From Schistosoma mansoni (lineage: Eukaryota; Platyhelminthes; Trematoda; Strigeidida; Schistosomatidae), in the NCBI RefSeq assembly GCF_000237925.1, contig NC_031496.1:16622571-16686570 (forward strand): a DNA stretch of 64,000 bases, given 5' to 3'. The notes under the pieces are model-generated. The model was not told where the DNA came from, searched no databases, and was given only the letters and a program-made list of their open reading frames with translations. The position numbers and the translations under genes were made by a program. Of the stretch, positions 33,001-46,279 are shown piece after piece; within the stretch, counting starts at the first letter, position 1, and every line of letters starts with the position of its first letter.

Positions 33001-36000
33001 AAATTATGACGATGGCAATAGCAAAGGAGATAATTTTCATATTAATGAAATTGTTTCACATAAAATACATTTTCCACCATCAGAACAACTGATTAAAGAA
33101 TCTGGGAAATTCTTGTTTCTGCATTGTTTGATGAAACAGTTTTTACTTGAATTACAATCGAATCCACAACGAGATTCGCCGCGTACGTTGATATTTTCAC
33201 AAAGTATAAAATTTCTTGATATGGCTGAAAAAGTCATTCTGGATATAAAATGTCCTGTTAATAATCATACATTTGGTGATGATAATATTCACTATCCTAC
33301 ACAACATCGTATTTTACGATTAGATGGTCGTACTGCAAAAGTATGCGATCGTCTAAGTATAATTAATAAATTTCAAAATGATAAATCTTATACAGTTATG
33401 CTGTTAACTACTCAAGTAAGTGTGAACGGATGTTTTTCACTTCTAAAGCATTTATTCGTATATACTATGCACTATCACTAAGCCTTTTTTTTAGATCTTT
33501 CCACTCACCAATGACTTTATGGTAAGAATTTTTGGCTGGTATTATTTGAGTTTATTTCTGAAATTTTGATAATTATGATCATTTTGAGGCAGTGGCCCAC
33601 CCATTGTATGATAGAATTCGAGTCTACTACACATGTTTCAATTTTTAGCCAGATAATATCGCTAATCTTACAAACGTTTCTCATTTATACTCAATGCGGG
33701 GCATATTTAGTTGGTCAAATATGTTTCCGACGTTTTTCATACTCAAATCATCACTAAACGAAAGATATTTGCCTTTCCAGTACATTCGTCATCCAGTGCA
33801 TTATAGACTACTATCGCTTGATACTCCACTTTTTCAGAAAGTCAGCAAGTCTGACATATTTTTTCTGTCTTATTTGTTTTACGGAATATAATTCACTTAA
33901 CCTGGGTCCTGTAGAAGTTTTTGTGCTCTGGATTTACTTTATTTATCCTTTTAACTGTCTTGTAACTAAGGCCTCTGTGCAACAACCGCAAACCATGACT
34001 GGAGACGTTGGGTTATATGGTTTAGATTTGGCCACAGTGGGAGAGACGGATTCATTTTAAATATTCCGCTAGATATTCGGTTCCTGTATATGTTCATATA
34101 TTCCTTCCCATTCTGTCTTCTCAAACTATATTCTGCTAAATTTTTCAATATTCGAGAAATTTCTCTTGACAAATTGTATGTTGGGGTCCCGGGGAGTGCT
34201 ACGATTGGACGTAGTGGGATGTTTGGTTTGTGTATTTTCGACCTACCGTAGGATTGAGGGAGTACTAGTCCATCGGATTTCATTCTCCATTGATCTTGCT
34301 TTGATATTTGTTCTGCTTTACAAGCTTGTTTGAAGTCCTTGAAATTTAGTTGTCTAACCTTTCGATTGGATTTGTGTCCATTGACCTATATACGCTTTTA
34401 TCCTCAAGTAGTTCCTCGACTTGCCTGATATATTCTTCTTGTCCATAATCACTGTAGTTCATCCTTTGTCCTCTGGAACTATGACAATATCTTCTCTAGT
34501 TTTGAGTTTCTTTAAAGCTGTTTGTTCTTGTGAAGTCAGTTGGATGTTGTCTTTCTACTGTCAAGTTAGCATTACTATGTTTTGTCTTATTTCCTGTTGA
34601 GTTTCTTCACTTATTCCGGCAGTTTTGAGTGGATAATTTAGTGCGGCGAAGAATTCTAGTTTTGAGGCGTCACCTGTATCGTACTTTAATCCTCTTTGGA
34701 CCAAACCATACTCCCAATGTTTTATACTTGTCAATATCATTGCCACTGAAATTATCCTAGCTTCTATGTTATTCATCTTGTTAACTTCATCTCGTCGTGA
34801 TGTAATGTGTCAACTTAAGATAACTCATATTTTTCCTAAGCTTTACGTTGATTATGACTGACTTGCAACTAAAAGGTGTTAGTGTGTCCACTTCACTGTA
34901 TAAAGTCTAGTGACAAATCCAATACTGTAGTAGTGTAACACTCAATCAAATATCAAATTTGAGAGGACAATAAATAATTTTTAATCTTGTTATAATTACC
35001 GATCATAAACTGTATCTCATGGATCTATCTAAGGGTCTGAGAAAAGCTTATTTCAAATTCATAGTGATGTGGGCTCCAAGATTCTAAGGAGAGGACCGGT
35101 ATATGAACCTACGTTACGCATTGAATTTGTACACCGCTCCACCAGCTTATCAATTGGGCCTTCAAATAAAAATGATTCAGATTTTTGTGTAGGAAAATCA
35201 CTTATTTCAAGTTGTAATTTTCATGCATCATTATAGTCTTCGAAAATTTATGACTACTACGATACAGAAAATGACTCCCTACCCACAAATACAAATTCAA
35301 AAGTTGTAAAAGCTATAATTATTTTGTCGTAAACAAATTTATTTTATTACAACTTTTATTTTGTGATATAGCATTCTTACATACAACATATTAAACCCAA
35401 AGTAAACATGATCAAATATCCTTTAATAAATGGACAGCTGGAGAATGTAAGTTTTGTACATCACTCGCTCACCAAAAAAAATTAAAGTCTAACTATCAGA
35501 AGTAATTATTCTCCATTATTTCAGTTGCATTTTCGATAAGTGGTAAGATGATTTTTTTAAATAATTGAAAATTATCTTTGCTACATTCTTACTCGGACTG
35601 TAATAGTTTAATTAATAAGTTACACTGTTTTATTTCATTGATTAACTGTACCATTTTCCATCTATTTTTTTGGTAGTTGTCGTCTCTTTTTGTGCAACGC
35701 AGTTTTGATACCCTACTGGACTAAGCCATTTTTATATAATAGCATTAAGAAATTAGTACTTCGTAGCTAATTTCTGAAAACATTTCCCCGCTGTAACTCG
35801 AGTTTTAGTTTTGCTTCACTTACGCTTTTTTATAACTTTGTGAAAGCGTTAGCTTTCACTTAATAAATATGACTAAGTTCATTAATATAAACGTGTAATA
35901 TATCTTAAAATAATCCAGACTCGGTTCAGATTTCATGATTTTTTGTTGTAGGTTGGTGGTGTTGGACTGACAATTACATCAGCTAATCGTGTTATCATTC

Positions 36001-38238
36001 TCGACCCAAGTTGGAATCCAGCTGTAGACTCACAAGCTGTTGATCGTGCGTACAGGATAGGTCAAAAATTAGATGTAGTTGTATACCGATTGATTACTTG
36101 TGCAACTGTTGAAGAAAAGATTTATCGTCGTCAAATATTCAAAGATTCCGTAATTCGCCAGACAACGTCGACAGGCCAAAACAAAACGGACTTAGATCCT
36201 TACCGGTATTTCAGTCGTCAAGAACTGGTTGAATTATTTAGTCTGGGAGACACACGTATTTCTGAAACTAAACGGCAGCTAGATATGTTACACGATGGTT
36301 CAGATAGGTGGTCTGATAGTTCAATTAGCCCACATTTAAAATTCCTCAGTAGTGATGCACTAAAGCATGTTGTATACGGTTTATCGTTTCATGATTTAAT
36401 GTTTAGTAAAGAATCTATTAATGATGGAGCTATTGATACAGATCATGAGAAATTATACGTTATGAATCGTTGTGTTGCAGCTGAACGCGCCATAGCTGAA
36501 GAATGCGCTGCTGAAGGAAGAGTAATTGGTAAAGAAATGCCAGCAGTAACAATGATACAAGCAGAAAGTACTGTAAAATCATTACCAACACATTTGGCAA
36601 ATCTTACTTTACAAAACAAATTACCACCTTCCAGCCACCACAATCATGACAGTCGTTTTACTAATCATGTACCATTAAATCAATTGTTCAAGCCTTCCAG
36701 GTCTGACACTCATAGACCAATGTTCAATAGACCAGTAACATCATTTAACAATCCACACACTAACATCATTCACACTTCATCTAATATTAAACATCTTGGT
36801 AACAATATAAGTCCCAATTCAAGTGTACCATTAGCATTCACTACTGCTGAGCACCAATCAGTTGATCGAAGTAGTCCTGTAAATACTGACAGGGTAAATA
36901 GACCTCTCTCGCCAAAGCTGGGACGTCAGTTACAAGATGTTACTGAAGTTGTAGAAGTACGGCAGAAATATGACAATGAATCTCTGGAAATCAGGAATTC
37001 TCCTAGTGATAATCTATCGGATAATGAGTGCATCGATACACCTTCTAGTGCACCAGTTGCTGATATAGAATGCATAACTATAGAGGATTCAATTGCACAA
37101 AGTTTGCGAGAAATAAGTATAACTCAGAAAACTCCATCAAGATCTCATGATAATGAGAAAAGCGACAAAGAATCAAATATTTTAAAAACTCCACTTCATC
37201 ATTTTCGAACTTCGTTGAATTCGAGATCATCATTTGCACCATTCAATTCAAATTTTTATCGTTCTACTCCATTATCTTCAAGGAAGTCAACGAAAATTCC
37301 TCCTAAGGAACACTTTGAACAGTGTGGACAGGAATTAAACGAAGATCTCGGTGACGTCAAATCACCAACAGATTTTGATCCTGCTCAGAATTATATACAT
37401 ATGGATATTAGTATGGACATCAACGAAGATGATTTAGCTAACACAGTAAATATGAAGTCAATTCAGCAGGTTGGTAGTTTTGAGTTTTTACTTAATTTTC
37501 TGTATATTCGTTTACATAGTAGTTGTGTTGAATCTACGAATATGCATAGTAGTGGGTACTGTTCTTCAACTTCGGACACAAATAAATGCAGGGAATCTCT
37601 TTTATAAGCGAAACGACCATAACATTTCGTTGTCCCTCTTAAACATTATAAAAAGCGGAAAAATGTTACAATAGACACGTAATTTCAAATACTCGAACTA
37701 ACTTTATATGATATTAAGTCGAACTGTACCTTATGGAAGGTTATCTTACCAAGGAGAAGTCGTCTATAAACTTCTGCACTCAGTGTGACCGAATAGGTAA
37801 CTCTGGTTTTTCCAAATGCCCCGATACGCCCGAGGCTGGGGAAAGACCGCTCTCCCTCTCGAAATGCGTAAGTAGACATTGCCAGGGAAGTCCCATTCAT
37901 TGGCTTCTCGCTGCAGGAGTATTGTTTACGAAATTCAAAGGACAAAATGCGAACGTCCGGGTTGGTGGGTACAGAGGATTCACCTAGTGAAGCTGGAAAA
38001 CCTTGATTCCAAACCGATGTTGCTTATGGGCTCTAGGATCCTGAGTAAAAAATGGTATATAAACTTATTGTTGGTCACAGGCCACCTAGGGACCGGATCT
38101 CCTAACGTTGCTCCACTGCCTTGTGAATTTGACTCCTGGCTCAAAGGCTCAAGGATTGACCCTCTAAGGAAATAACCTGGGCTGTATAAGTATATACGCA
38201 CATAAGCGAGCATATTAGCAAACAAAAAATCTGCTTAT

Positions 38239-38271
<33 letters not shown>

Positions 38272-39605
38272 CATGTTAAAATTAGTTTTTTTTTACATAA
38301 TACAAAGAAAAATCGAGACGAAACAAAATGTTATGTAGTATCTTACGTGTAGTAATCGTTTAGGTGTTCTGGAAGCTTTACTCTTTCCAGAACACGTTTT
38401 GAGTCTGTTGTCAGATACCGCCAAAGTATCATCGTGGTTGTTGCTATTGGGTTTTGATTACGAAGTTCTCTGTTTGTAAGGTTCATTCTTGTACTTCTAA
38501 GCTTCATCCATACATTTCTATGGTTCTCTGCAAAATATCATTTTTGATAGTTTTCTAAACTGGCCTTGGTTAGAATAGATTTAAATTTAGTATCTAGCAA
38601 GCGCTACATTGCAATCTTGTGTAGTTCTGTTTCAACCACAATTGTTCACCCACTAGAGAGCAATACTAGTTTTGTCGACATCTTGTTTTTCAAACTAGAT
38701 GGCTTTTCTAACCAACTGTTGATACTGAAATCAGAAATTATTTTCAGTTCAAGATCTACATAGATAGTAAAACAGTAAGCGTTCTACGACTGCATAAGCG
38801 TTATACAGCAAATTTGCTGTTCGTATTAGGTGGTTAGTTAGTAGACTAACCTGTATTTTTATCAAATAGTTACTATTTTTTGGTTTTATTTGTTTGGTAT
38901 GTATAATTTCTGCTTCTGACCTGATCAAAAACCGAATGTAACAATGTGTCAATAATAATTATCGCTTGTAGTTAGTGAGAAGGATACGCCTAGAAGTTTA
39001 TCAATTGAAATACTAAGTTGTATGTAATAGTGTTATTCCTTTTCAAACACTCATTCTACCTCCAAAGTATTCACACAGAACTGGAATTTATGTTAAATTT
39101 TCATCATGATTTAATCCAGTATAGTGTTTATTCACTGAATATTCTTTCTCCAGTTTTGATTATTTATAATATGCTGTTTGATATGAAATATTCCTTAGAA
39201 TTTTTCCCAGAAAATATCCATGAAATTGTAGATATAAGTAGCAAGAGAAATATATCTGATTTTTGTGTGTGTAAATTTTATGTGCAGCTATAGATTTTCT
39301 GCTTATTGAAAAAAAATTGATTGTAATGTTATATCTTTCTGATCGTTTAGGTACTTGCAAAATCTGGTATTTTAAATGTTACTGATTCAAACAATATAAA
39401 TGAAACTGAGGAAGGTGAACCCATGTCAGATTCAATTGAAATCCATAAATCTCCCAATCACCAAGAACTTAATTCAGTTTCGGAAGAAAATGCTTTCACT
39501 AAATCTCTAAGTGATTCTGAAGTTGCCGTGGACTCTTACATAAGTCATCAGTCTGTTGAAAAAACGCATATTGACGATACCGATATTATTGAATCTAGTT
39601 TCTGA
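30005..39605 (+). CDS. ERCC6L: ERCC6L/PICH-like SNF2-family DNA translocase
   Basis: Six exons, all introns phase 0 with GT-AG ends: 30005-30223, 30261-30464, 30523-30924, 32057-33415, 35952-37469, 39351-39605; about 1318 residues (human ERCC6L is about 1250). TPR-like helices lie at residues 7-35 and 143-190. The ATPase follows: motif [11 protein letters not shown] near 266-275, motif II DEGH at 400-403, motif [17 protein letters not shown] near 428, motif [14 protein letters not shown] near 650, and motifs V-VI in [12 protein letters not shown]...DRAYRIGQ from 729. The acidic, Ser/Asn-rich C-terminal third is low in complexity. In animals ERCC6L coats ultrafine anaphase bridges and helps resolve them as an ATP-driven translocase. 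The N-terminal TPR, where other SNF2 groups have different domains, favours ERCC6L over ERCC6/RAD54. The start is the first ATG of exon 1, preceded by an intron-like TTGATTTCTAG (29960-29970), a possible 5' or trans-splice acceptor. The gene appears intact. Confidence 0.92.
33960..34800 (-). mobile_element. Penelope-like element fragment in intron 4 of ERCC6L
   Basis: Antisense to the host gene. The minus strand carries Penelope-type reverse transcriptase blocks: an IVIVPEDKG...TTVIMDKK string near 34430-34490 and a [15 protein letters not shown] string near 34190-34260. 34561-34776 would be the part upstream of the RT core. No GIY-YIG endonuclease or terminal repeats were seen. It is fragmentary, with several breaks. 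Confidence 0.65.
37720..38170 (+). repeat. Dispersed repeat in intron 5 of ERCC6L
   Basis: 37905-38105 matches 40735-40915 closely (shared strings include ggattcacctag/ggatccacctag, ttgattccaaacc/ttattccaaacc and gggctc). GC-richer than the surrounding intron. It joins without a visible seam to the gypsy tail at 38180, so it may belong to that element's 3' region. Parent element not identified. Confidence 0.5.
38180..38425 (-). mobile_element. Gypsy copy A-like 3' tail fragment
   Basis: Matches 5800-5990: the same tatatacgc(a/t)cataag stretch, then the AT-rich part and the last pol codons near 38345-38420 on the minus strand. It is broken and short and includes the TA microsatellite 38241-38269. 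Confidence 0.6.
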
Positions 39606-39689
39606 AGATGTTTTTTTAAAAATTGATTTTAAAATATGTAAATAGTGCATCAGTTCAGTTTAATCGTTACGTTTTCTTTCTTTTATGTT

Positions 39690-39695
39690 AATAAA
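39690..39695 (+). terminator. Polyadenylation signal of the ERCC6L-like gene
   Basis: AATAAA 85 bases after the stop codon at 39603-39605, the first on this strand after the coding region. Confidence 0.6.
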
Positions 39696-39699
39696 GAGT

Positions 39700-40689
39700 A
39701 ATGATAAAATAATATCCTAATAAGTAGAAAATAGAATTTCTATCGTTTAATGGCATCGTGTAAGTTGCTGTTTTAGAAACAATTCAATTTTCTACTTACT
39801 GGGATATTACGAATATATTATTTTATTATTACAAACAATTCACTCAATCCTCAATGTATTTGAAAGTATATTTTTGTCAATTGAGTAGCTACAAACAGAA
39901 TATTAGTAAACTATGGGCCAATTTTAAGAAAATGCTAACACCATATTTCCTGCCATTCTAAGTATTGGTGAAATTCGGCATTGTAGATATTACTGGTTTA
40001 AGCGAAATTAGTCAATATAAAGGTGCAGAAGTAATCATTTTGTAAATTTTACTCGTTAGTGACATCAATCACTATTTTTGTGGCATCATGCAAATGTTCA
40101 TCTATACTTTTTAACGGACTGCTAAATAGTCTTTAAACTACCTCAGCAAGAGAATAAAAGTACACACAAAATGGAAATAAAAAGACATTCTCTCCCACTG
40201 GATCTTGTAGCATTTTTTAACCAAAGGGCTCACCACTTTGGTCAATCTATCTAATTATTATGTATTTTTTGACTAATGCTCGCTAGTGCTAATGAATTTT
40301 GGGGATATCTTGGACCAAGTTACTTCCAGAGGGGAAGAGGTTTGCTCGATTGCTTAGACTGATGACTCACATGCACATTTGTGTTGCTAGACCGCCAAAT
40401 AAACTGACAATATACGAGCAGATTATACATCAAAATTATCGTATATAAATAATAATAGCCACAGGAGTGAATAATAATGATCAATCAGAATGGCGCATAA
40501 AACCATTGCTGTAATAAGTGATTCAGAATGCTATAAAGATTGTTTTACATAACAAATGGTATATTCACATTAAAGATATCTGCGTACGTGTATTATTGGA
40601 CGTGAACGAAGAGAAAAATGAGTATATAACATGATAATACAAAAATTACCTGACCAATGTAGATAAGAATATGAGGTAAAATGACTTTA
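39700..40689. other. No gene seen
   Basis: AT-rich sequence downstream of ERCC6L. A 17-base match to the leader of element B occurs near 40217-40233 (aaagggctcaccacttt). Confidence 0.55.
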
Positions 40690-40916
40690 AGAAAACGAGA
40701 TGAACTTGCCCCTCGTGGCGGGGGTGTTGTTTACGAAAGTGATAGGACGAAAAGCGAATGTCCGGCGCTTTAACCGGGTTGGTGGACATGAAGGATCCAC
40801 CTAGGGAAGTTGGAAAACCCTTATTCCAAACCAATGGTGCACATGGGCTCCAGTATCCTGAAAGAACAAATGGCGTATGAATCAATTATTGGTCACCGGC
40901 TACCATGGGACTGCAT
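40690..40916 (+). repeat. Second copy of the 37720-38170 repeat
   Basis: Same orientation as the intron 5 copy. It ends where the LINE at 40917 begins, so the LINE either inserted into it or carries it as a chimeric 5' part. Confidence 0.5.
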
Positions 40917-43215
40917 CGAGCGGAGCTAGCTTCTAGGCTAACTGCCATCCCACCGAAAAGTATAGATGAGCATTGGCTGCAACTTCACGACGCCATGAGA
41001 AGAGCGAGTAAAGCCGCTTGCGGCTTCGCGAAACGTCCCTCTTATAAGCACTGGGTTTCTTCTGGCTCCTTACAACTGATGGAAGCCCGTCGGTCTACTC
41101 CGGGTGACCGTGAGTATGACCACAAACGAAGGCTGTTACGTAATGAAATCGGGCAAAGCTTGCGTAAGGACCGAGAAGCCTGGTGGTCGGAGCGTGCTAA
41201 TGAGGTGGAAGCAGCAGCTGCATCTGGTAACTGCCAGAAGCTCTTCCAACTCATCCGAGCCACTGGCAGCAAGAAGCCTGGTGTGAGTGAAACAATCTAC
41301 GAGGATGACGGGATGCCAATCACTAACATCTCTCGACGTCTTGGACGATGGGCGGAATTTTTCGAAGGGCAGTTCAACTGGCCTGCTGCTCCGGCAATAT
41401 CAACCAGTTTGTCCTGCCCCCCATGGCCGGTGACGACTGATCCACCAAACGAGGCGGAAGTCCGCAAGGAACTTCAACTCCTGAAGCGCTACAAATCACC
41501 GGGCCCAGATGACTTACCTCCAGCTCTTTTTAAAGATGGTGGTGACTTTCTGACTAAGGAATTGAGTATGTTGTTTACAAAGGTTTGGGAGCAAGAAAGT
41601 GTTCCAACATCATGGAATGAGTCGATAGTCGTCCCTATCTTTAAAAAGGGTTCACGTTGTTCCTGTAACAACTATCGGGGGATAAGTCTACTTCCGATTG
41701 CGTCCAAACTATTGGCTTCTATCATTCTTCGTAGGTTGTTTAAAAGCCGAGAACGATTGACTCGCGAGGAGCAGGCTGGTTTTCGTTCTGGTCGAGGATG
41801 CATTGATCACATCTTCACCCTCCGCCAAATGTTAGAACACCGTCATACTTATCGCAGGCCAACAATCGTAGTGTTTCTTGATATCAGGGCTGCCTTCGAT
41901 TCGTTGGACAGGACTGTCCTCTGGGATTGTCTATTGAAGAAGGGTATGCCTGAGAAGTTTATTAACATCTTAAAGGCCCTGTATACGAACACCTCAGGCA
42001 GAGTGAGGGCATACAACCACCTTTCTCCCTTGTTCCATTCGAGCAGTGGGGTTAGGCAGGGTTGCCAAATCTCACCATTCCTCTTCAACTTTGCCATCGA
42101 CGACATCCTGGAAACAGCTCTGGTGGATGTAAGTAATGGCGGTGTGGATATGTTGCCTGGAGAACGACTTCTCGACCTTGAGTATGCGGATGATATTGTC
42201 TTACTGTGCGATAATGCCCAAGGCATGCAATCAGCACTTAATCAGTTGGCAATCAGTGTCCGCAGGTACGGCATGTGCTTTGCATCCTCGAAATGCAAAG
42301 TACTCCTACAAGACTGGCAGGATTCTCATCCTGTACTCACCCTAGATGGTGAGCAGATTGAAGTAGTTGAGAAGTTCGTGTATCTAGGTAGCTATATAAG
42401 TGCTGGTGGTGGCGTGAATGATGAGATTGATGCATGTATAATGAAGCCACAGCGGCTTATGCCAATCTGGGCCATCTTTGGCGCCTTCGTGATGTTAGTC
42501 TGGCTGTAAAAGGTCGGATCTACAACGCGTCGGTGAGAGCAGTTTTGCTCTATGCTTATGAAACCTGGCCTCTCCGAGTTGAGGATGTTAGACGACTCTC
42601 TGTGTTCGATCATCGTTGTCTCCGAAGGATTGCTGACATCCAGTGGCAACACCATGTTAGTAATGCAGAGGCTCGGCATCGTGTGTTCGGGCGCCGAGAC
42701 GATAATTCAATTGGTGTCACCATCGTGAAAACCGACTTCGATGGCTTGGACATGTTCTACGAATGTCGTCCCAGAGACTTCCACGTCGTGCATTATTTGC
42801 CGACTCTGGGACTGGTTGGAAAAAGCGGAGAGGTGGTTAGTGTATGACATGGTGTCGTGGTATGAAAGAAAGCTGCAAAGGGCTGGCTTCTGTTGGTCCT
42901 TCACGACTCCCTGGCTGGGGTCCGAGAGATGGTGCAACACAGTGGCTAGAGACGTTGTCAGACATGGCTCAGAGTAGAAGCCAGTGGCGATCCTGCTGTA
43001 ACCTTCTCTCACTTTCTTCATAAAGAGTGGCTATAACTTTCTTAACTGAGAGAGCTCTTCTGGTTGTACATTTCAGTTCCTCCCATCATTACTCTTCTCT
43101 CTTTTTTCCTTTTATATATACACATCTTCCTTCTCCTCCTATTCTCATTATTTTGTGTGGCGCATGTGTATCCGTTGCCCTTTGTACCAATATATATGTG
43201 ATTAAATCAATAAAA
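40917..43215 (+). mobile_element. RTE-like LINE copy 4, 5'-truncated, near-intact RT
   Basis: The plus strand encodes the second half of ORF2. The frame 40905-42509 carries a linker with RRSTPGDREYDHKRRLLRN, YKSPGPDDLPPALFKDGG near residue 185, GFRSGRGCIDHIFTLRQ, the palm motif FLDIRAAFDSLDR, SSGVRQGCQISPFLFNFAI, the catalytic EYADDIVLL and the thumb region. A frameshift near 42435 moves the rest to 42434-42740 (YANLGHLWRLRDVSLAVKG...LLYAYETWPLRVEDVRRLS), and another near 42735 leads to the end at about 42990 (SRLPGWGPRDGATQWLETL on the fresh frame). The 3' untranslated part ends in the tail at 43155-43215 with AATAAAATG. The endonuclease domain is missing. It is the best-preserved LINE coding region here. 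No flanking duplication was found. Confidence 0.9.
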
Positions 43216-44129
43216 TGCCTTTCAGAGAGAAATGTTTGAATTGATGAATAGTTATGGAAGAACCCAGTAAATTCCGAATGTCCTCAATGTGGTTGCGTAA
43301 ATATAATCCAAAGATTTGAAGTGTGAAAACAGCTGACACTTGGTTTAAATGCAGTTAAAACATTAAGATTTGTCAAATTGGGTTTGCATCAATCTACGTT
43401 TGGTTTACGAGATGCCTTAGATCTGTAGGCTGTATTGAACTCGCTCGTTGATCTACTAATTTGTCGCAGATTTATGGCAGATATGGGTTGTGTCCTCTTT
43501 CTCGTAAAATTTGTTAGCTGCCGCATGACACTTATTGCGTTTGGTAACTGCGTAGAGTATGTATGAGTAGAGTTTGGAAAGCTATGTCGATTGGCTTAAC
43601 TTAGTAGTCTGCGTCTGACTTTGAGGTTACATTTGCTTTCAAAGGGTATTGTGAATTTTTTACTTGACTGATCTAACTGAACTCGGTAGTAAGAACATGA
43701 ACTTAAGGGATTAGTGATTTAGCCACTCGTTAACTACTCTGTACCTACTGTGTACACTCAGACAGTCTATTATTTAAAAAAGAACAGCCTTTGTATCGAT
43801 GGAAATGTTTCTAATCTGTCTCTTATAAGTGTAGAAAGTTTTTATTCATTTGATGTATCTAAATGTATCAATCCTATCGTGTCATCAGATATCGGTCTAT
43901 CTAATGAACTGAATTTCTGTATCTTATTTCACACGAATGTTTTGATAAATACACCAAAATATTATATTTCTTTTCATAAGAAAAACCGATATTATTTTGT
44001 AAGTATGAGGTATATAATATAAAGTGAAAATGCTACAGTAGAATATTTGACAAAAGCCAATCGAGCATTCTAAAGCTTTTTCGAGATTTCAACGGACATT
44101 AGCCTATCAGGGCTGACGAGAATTCCGAG
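43216..44129. other. No gene seen
   Basis: Unassigned. The open frame 43750-44022 is AT-rich and has no recognisable motif. Confidence 0.5.
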
Positions 44130-44660
44130 ATAAATTATGTGTTTAACTCAATCAACTTCACTCGCTATGAACAATTTAAGTGATGTTGCAGTCCAGTCCT
44201 AAAATTGCGAGAAAAGTAACCCATAAATCCTTGCATTGTTGCTCTAGGCATTTGGAAGACGGCTTTCTAATTATCCTTATCTAGCACAATTATCTCATCT
44301 GAGTATTCCAGATTGATAACTGAGTTTCCGAGTAGAAGATATATACTTGGAAATTTAAACGAAGATTTTTGGGAATATTTATAACGAAAGTAAGTAAAAA
44401 TGGGAGTAGTGAGCTACCTTGGAGAACGTTGATGAAAGTTGCCAATTACGGCCTCAATCCAACTAAAGGTGTTCAAGTAAATAGCCTTCAGGAGGATTAC
44501 ATGCTTTTCAACACTCATTTTCAACGACAAACACAACCACTAAACCTCTTGGTCAACGTAGCCAAATGATGTCTTCATGTCATTGAATTCGATTACAGTT
44601 GAACGTTGGTATTTGCTTTAGTATATTGACTTAGTCAATACTTACATGAACAGGTCTCGA
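44130..44660 (-). mobile_element. Decayed RTE-like LINE fragment
   Basis: On the minus strand 44270-44330 reads LGNSVINLEYSDEIIVL, a degraded version of the LEYADDIVLL motif of copies 1, 3 and 4. The neighbouring sequence fits the surrounding RT with many breaks. Confidence 0.6.
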
Positions 44661-46279
44661 GGTGACTTGGTTTACGCATTTTTGCTGTTCCAAAGCTCTA
44701 TTTATGTATCAAGTGATAAAGCTGGCTAATATTTTAGATATCTTGTCGTTTCACACCACAACACATTGGCTTTAGATTGGTTATTTTTGGTCGTACTGTA
44801 GTGAACAGAACAGACGAGTGGGGACAATCGAATGTAGTTAAGCACAAACTGCAGACTATCTCACTAAAATCTGATAACCATACAGTAAACACTTAGTTTG
44901 CAAAATAACAATTAATTGTCTCAACCTTGACTGTTCCTTCAGCAAATATCAGTCTATCTTCTCTGATTTCATTGTTCATGCATTTTCATACCGATTGCGC
45001 TTCGTTCCTGTTCTTTCCTTATCGATCTTCTGCCAAAATACATTCTATGCCTAGCCACTACCATATACTACTTATGTGGATATAAGTAACCCATACCACA
45101 GTACTACTGTCCGTCTGATCTGCTTGATATAATACAACCACAAAGAAAAAGTACTCCAACCAATGTAGCCCAACTGGATTGTCACGATGTAAAAGTAAGA
45201 TAACCACGTCAATTTAGCATTTATAATCTGAGCTGTAAGCATTGTTAGTATTCTTGCTATGGGTTAATGAACAATTTACACAGAATATTAGATGTATACT
45301 TTTAAGATTGTATTATTGATAATGACTAGAAACTTTCCTGGAGGTAAAATGTTCTCTGAGCTGGATGGTTTAGTCATTAAGCTTTCATTCTCCTCATAGA
45401 CAACATTGTTAGCACGTACTTCAAAAACAAGTGAGGTGTTAAAATTTCTCCACATTTTGATTTATGACTTTTTTGATTGGATTATCAAGAACTAGATTTG
45501 TGATCAATTAAAAAAAAACTGTATATTCGATACTCTTAATTTTGAATGCAAATTTATAATCTTATCAATCAAATTAGATCATTTGACTTCTTATGACGTT
45601 TTTTTTTGAAATTGGATATCACTGGAGAGATTCCCATGTGTATGAAACAAGGTGTTTAATAATTTCATATTTATTAAAAGGTCTGTGCTATGCTAATTTA
45701 ACATTTTGAAGTATTTTTTATGCACAGTATAGAGAGGGAGTTATTTATCTACTACAGTTTGTACATGTTATTAAGTCTTTTAAGTGGTCATATCCTTATA
45801 TCTAACCGTTGTGCAAACAACATACTTCATATATACTGTCAACAGTGAACTAATTCTTCATTGATTAGTTCAACACGGTTTATTTAAATCTTTTAGAGAT
45901 ATTTGGGTTCACATGCATAATAATTTTAAGTTCATTGTGAATGTCTATATGGAATAATGAAAGTGAATACTGATATATTTACGTTATTAAATCTGTAACG
46001 TTGTGACCTCAACTACGAAACGGTTCGTGAGATTTTCATAGTTTTATATCGTATGCTTTAAAACAATGAGAATTCTACAATCTACATAAACACTCCACTA
46101 ATAATAGTTATCCATTCATCAATAACTAGCTTCAAGATGCCATTCTTGCACTTCTAGTGATAAGCCGTTAAAATGAAGTCCAATCATATCGGGTGTGAGA
46201 CAGTTTTCCATTGTAGGCAATAGATGAGGGTTTCGCAATATTGTGAATTGACTGAAGTTTGAGATGCAAACCACTGATG

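Noticed and set aside
35085-35165. tRNA-like stretch on the minus strand in ERCC6L intron 4
   Set aside because: A B-box-like aggttcatatacc is present, but the match is too weak and no cloverleaf could be drawn; at most an old SINE remnant.
38241-38269. TA repeat
   Set aside because: Simple microsatellite within a decayed gypsy tail; the one at 51689-51721 is likewise ordinary.
43750-44022. 90-residue plus-strand frame
   Set aside because: AT-driven composition rich in Ser, Asn, Ile and Tyr; no recognisable domain or partner exon.
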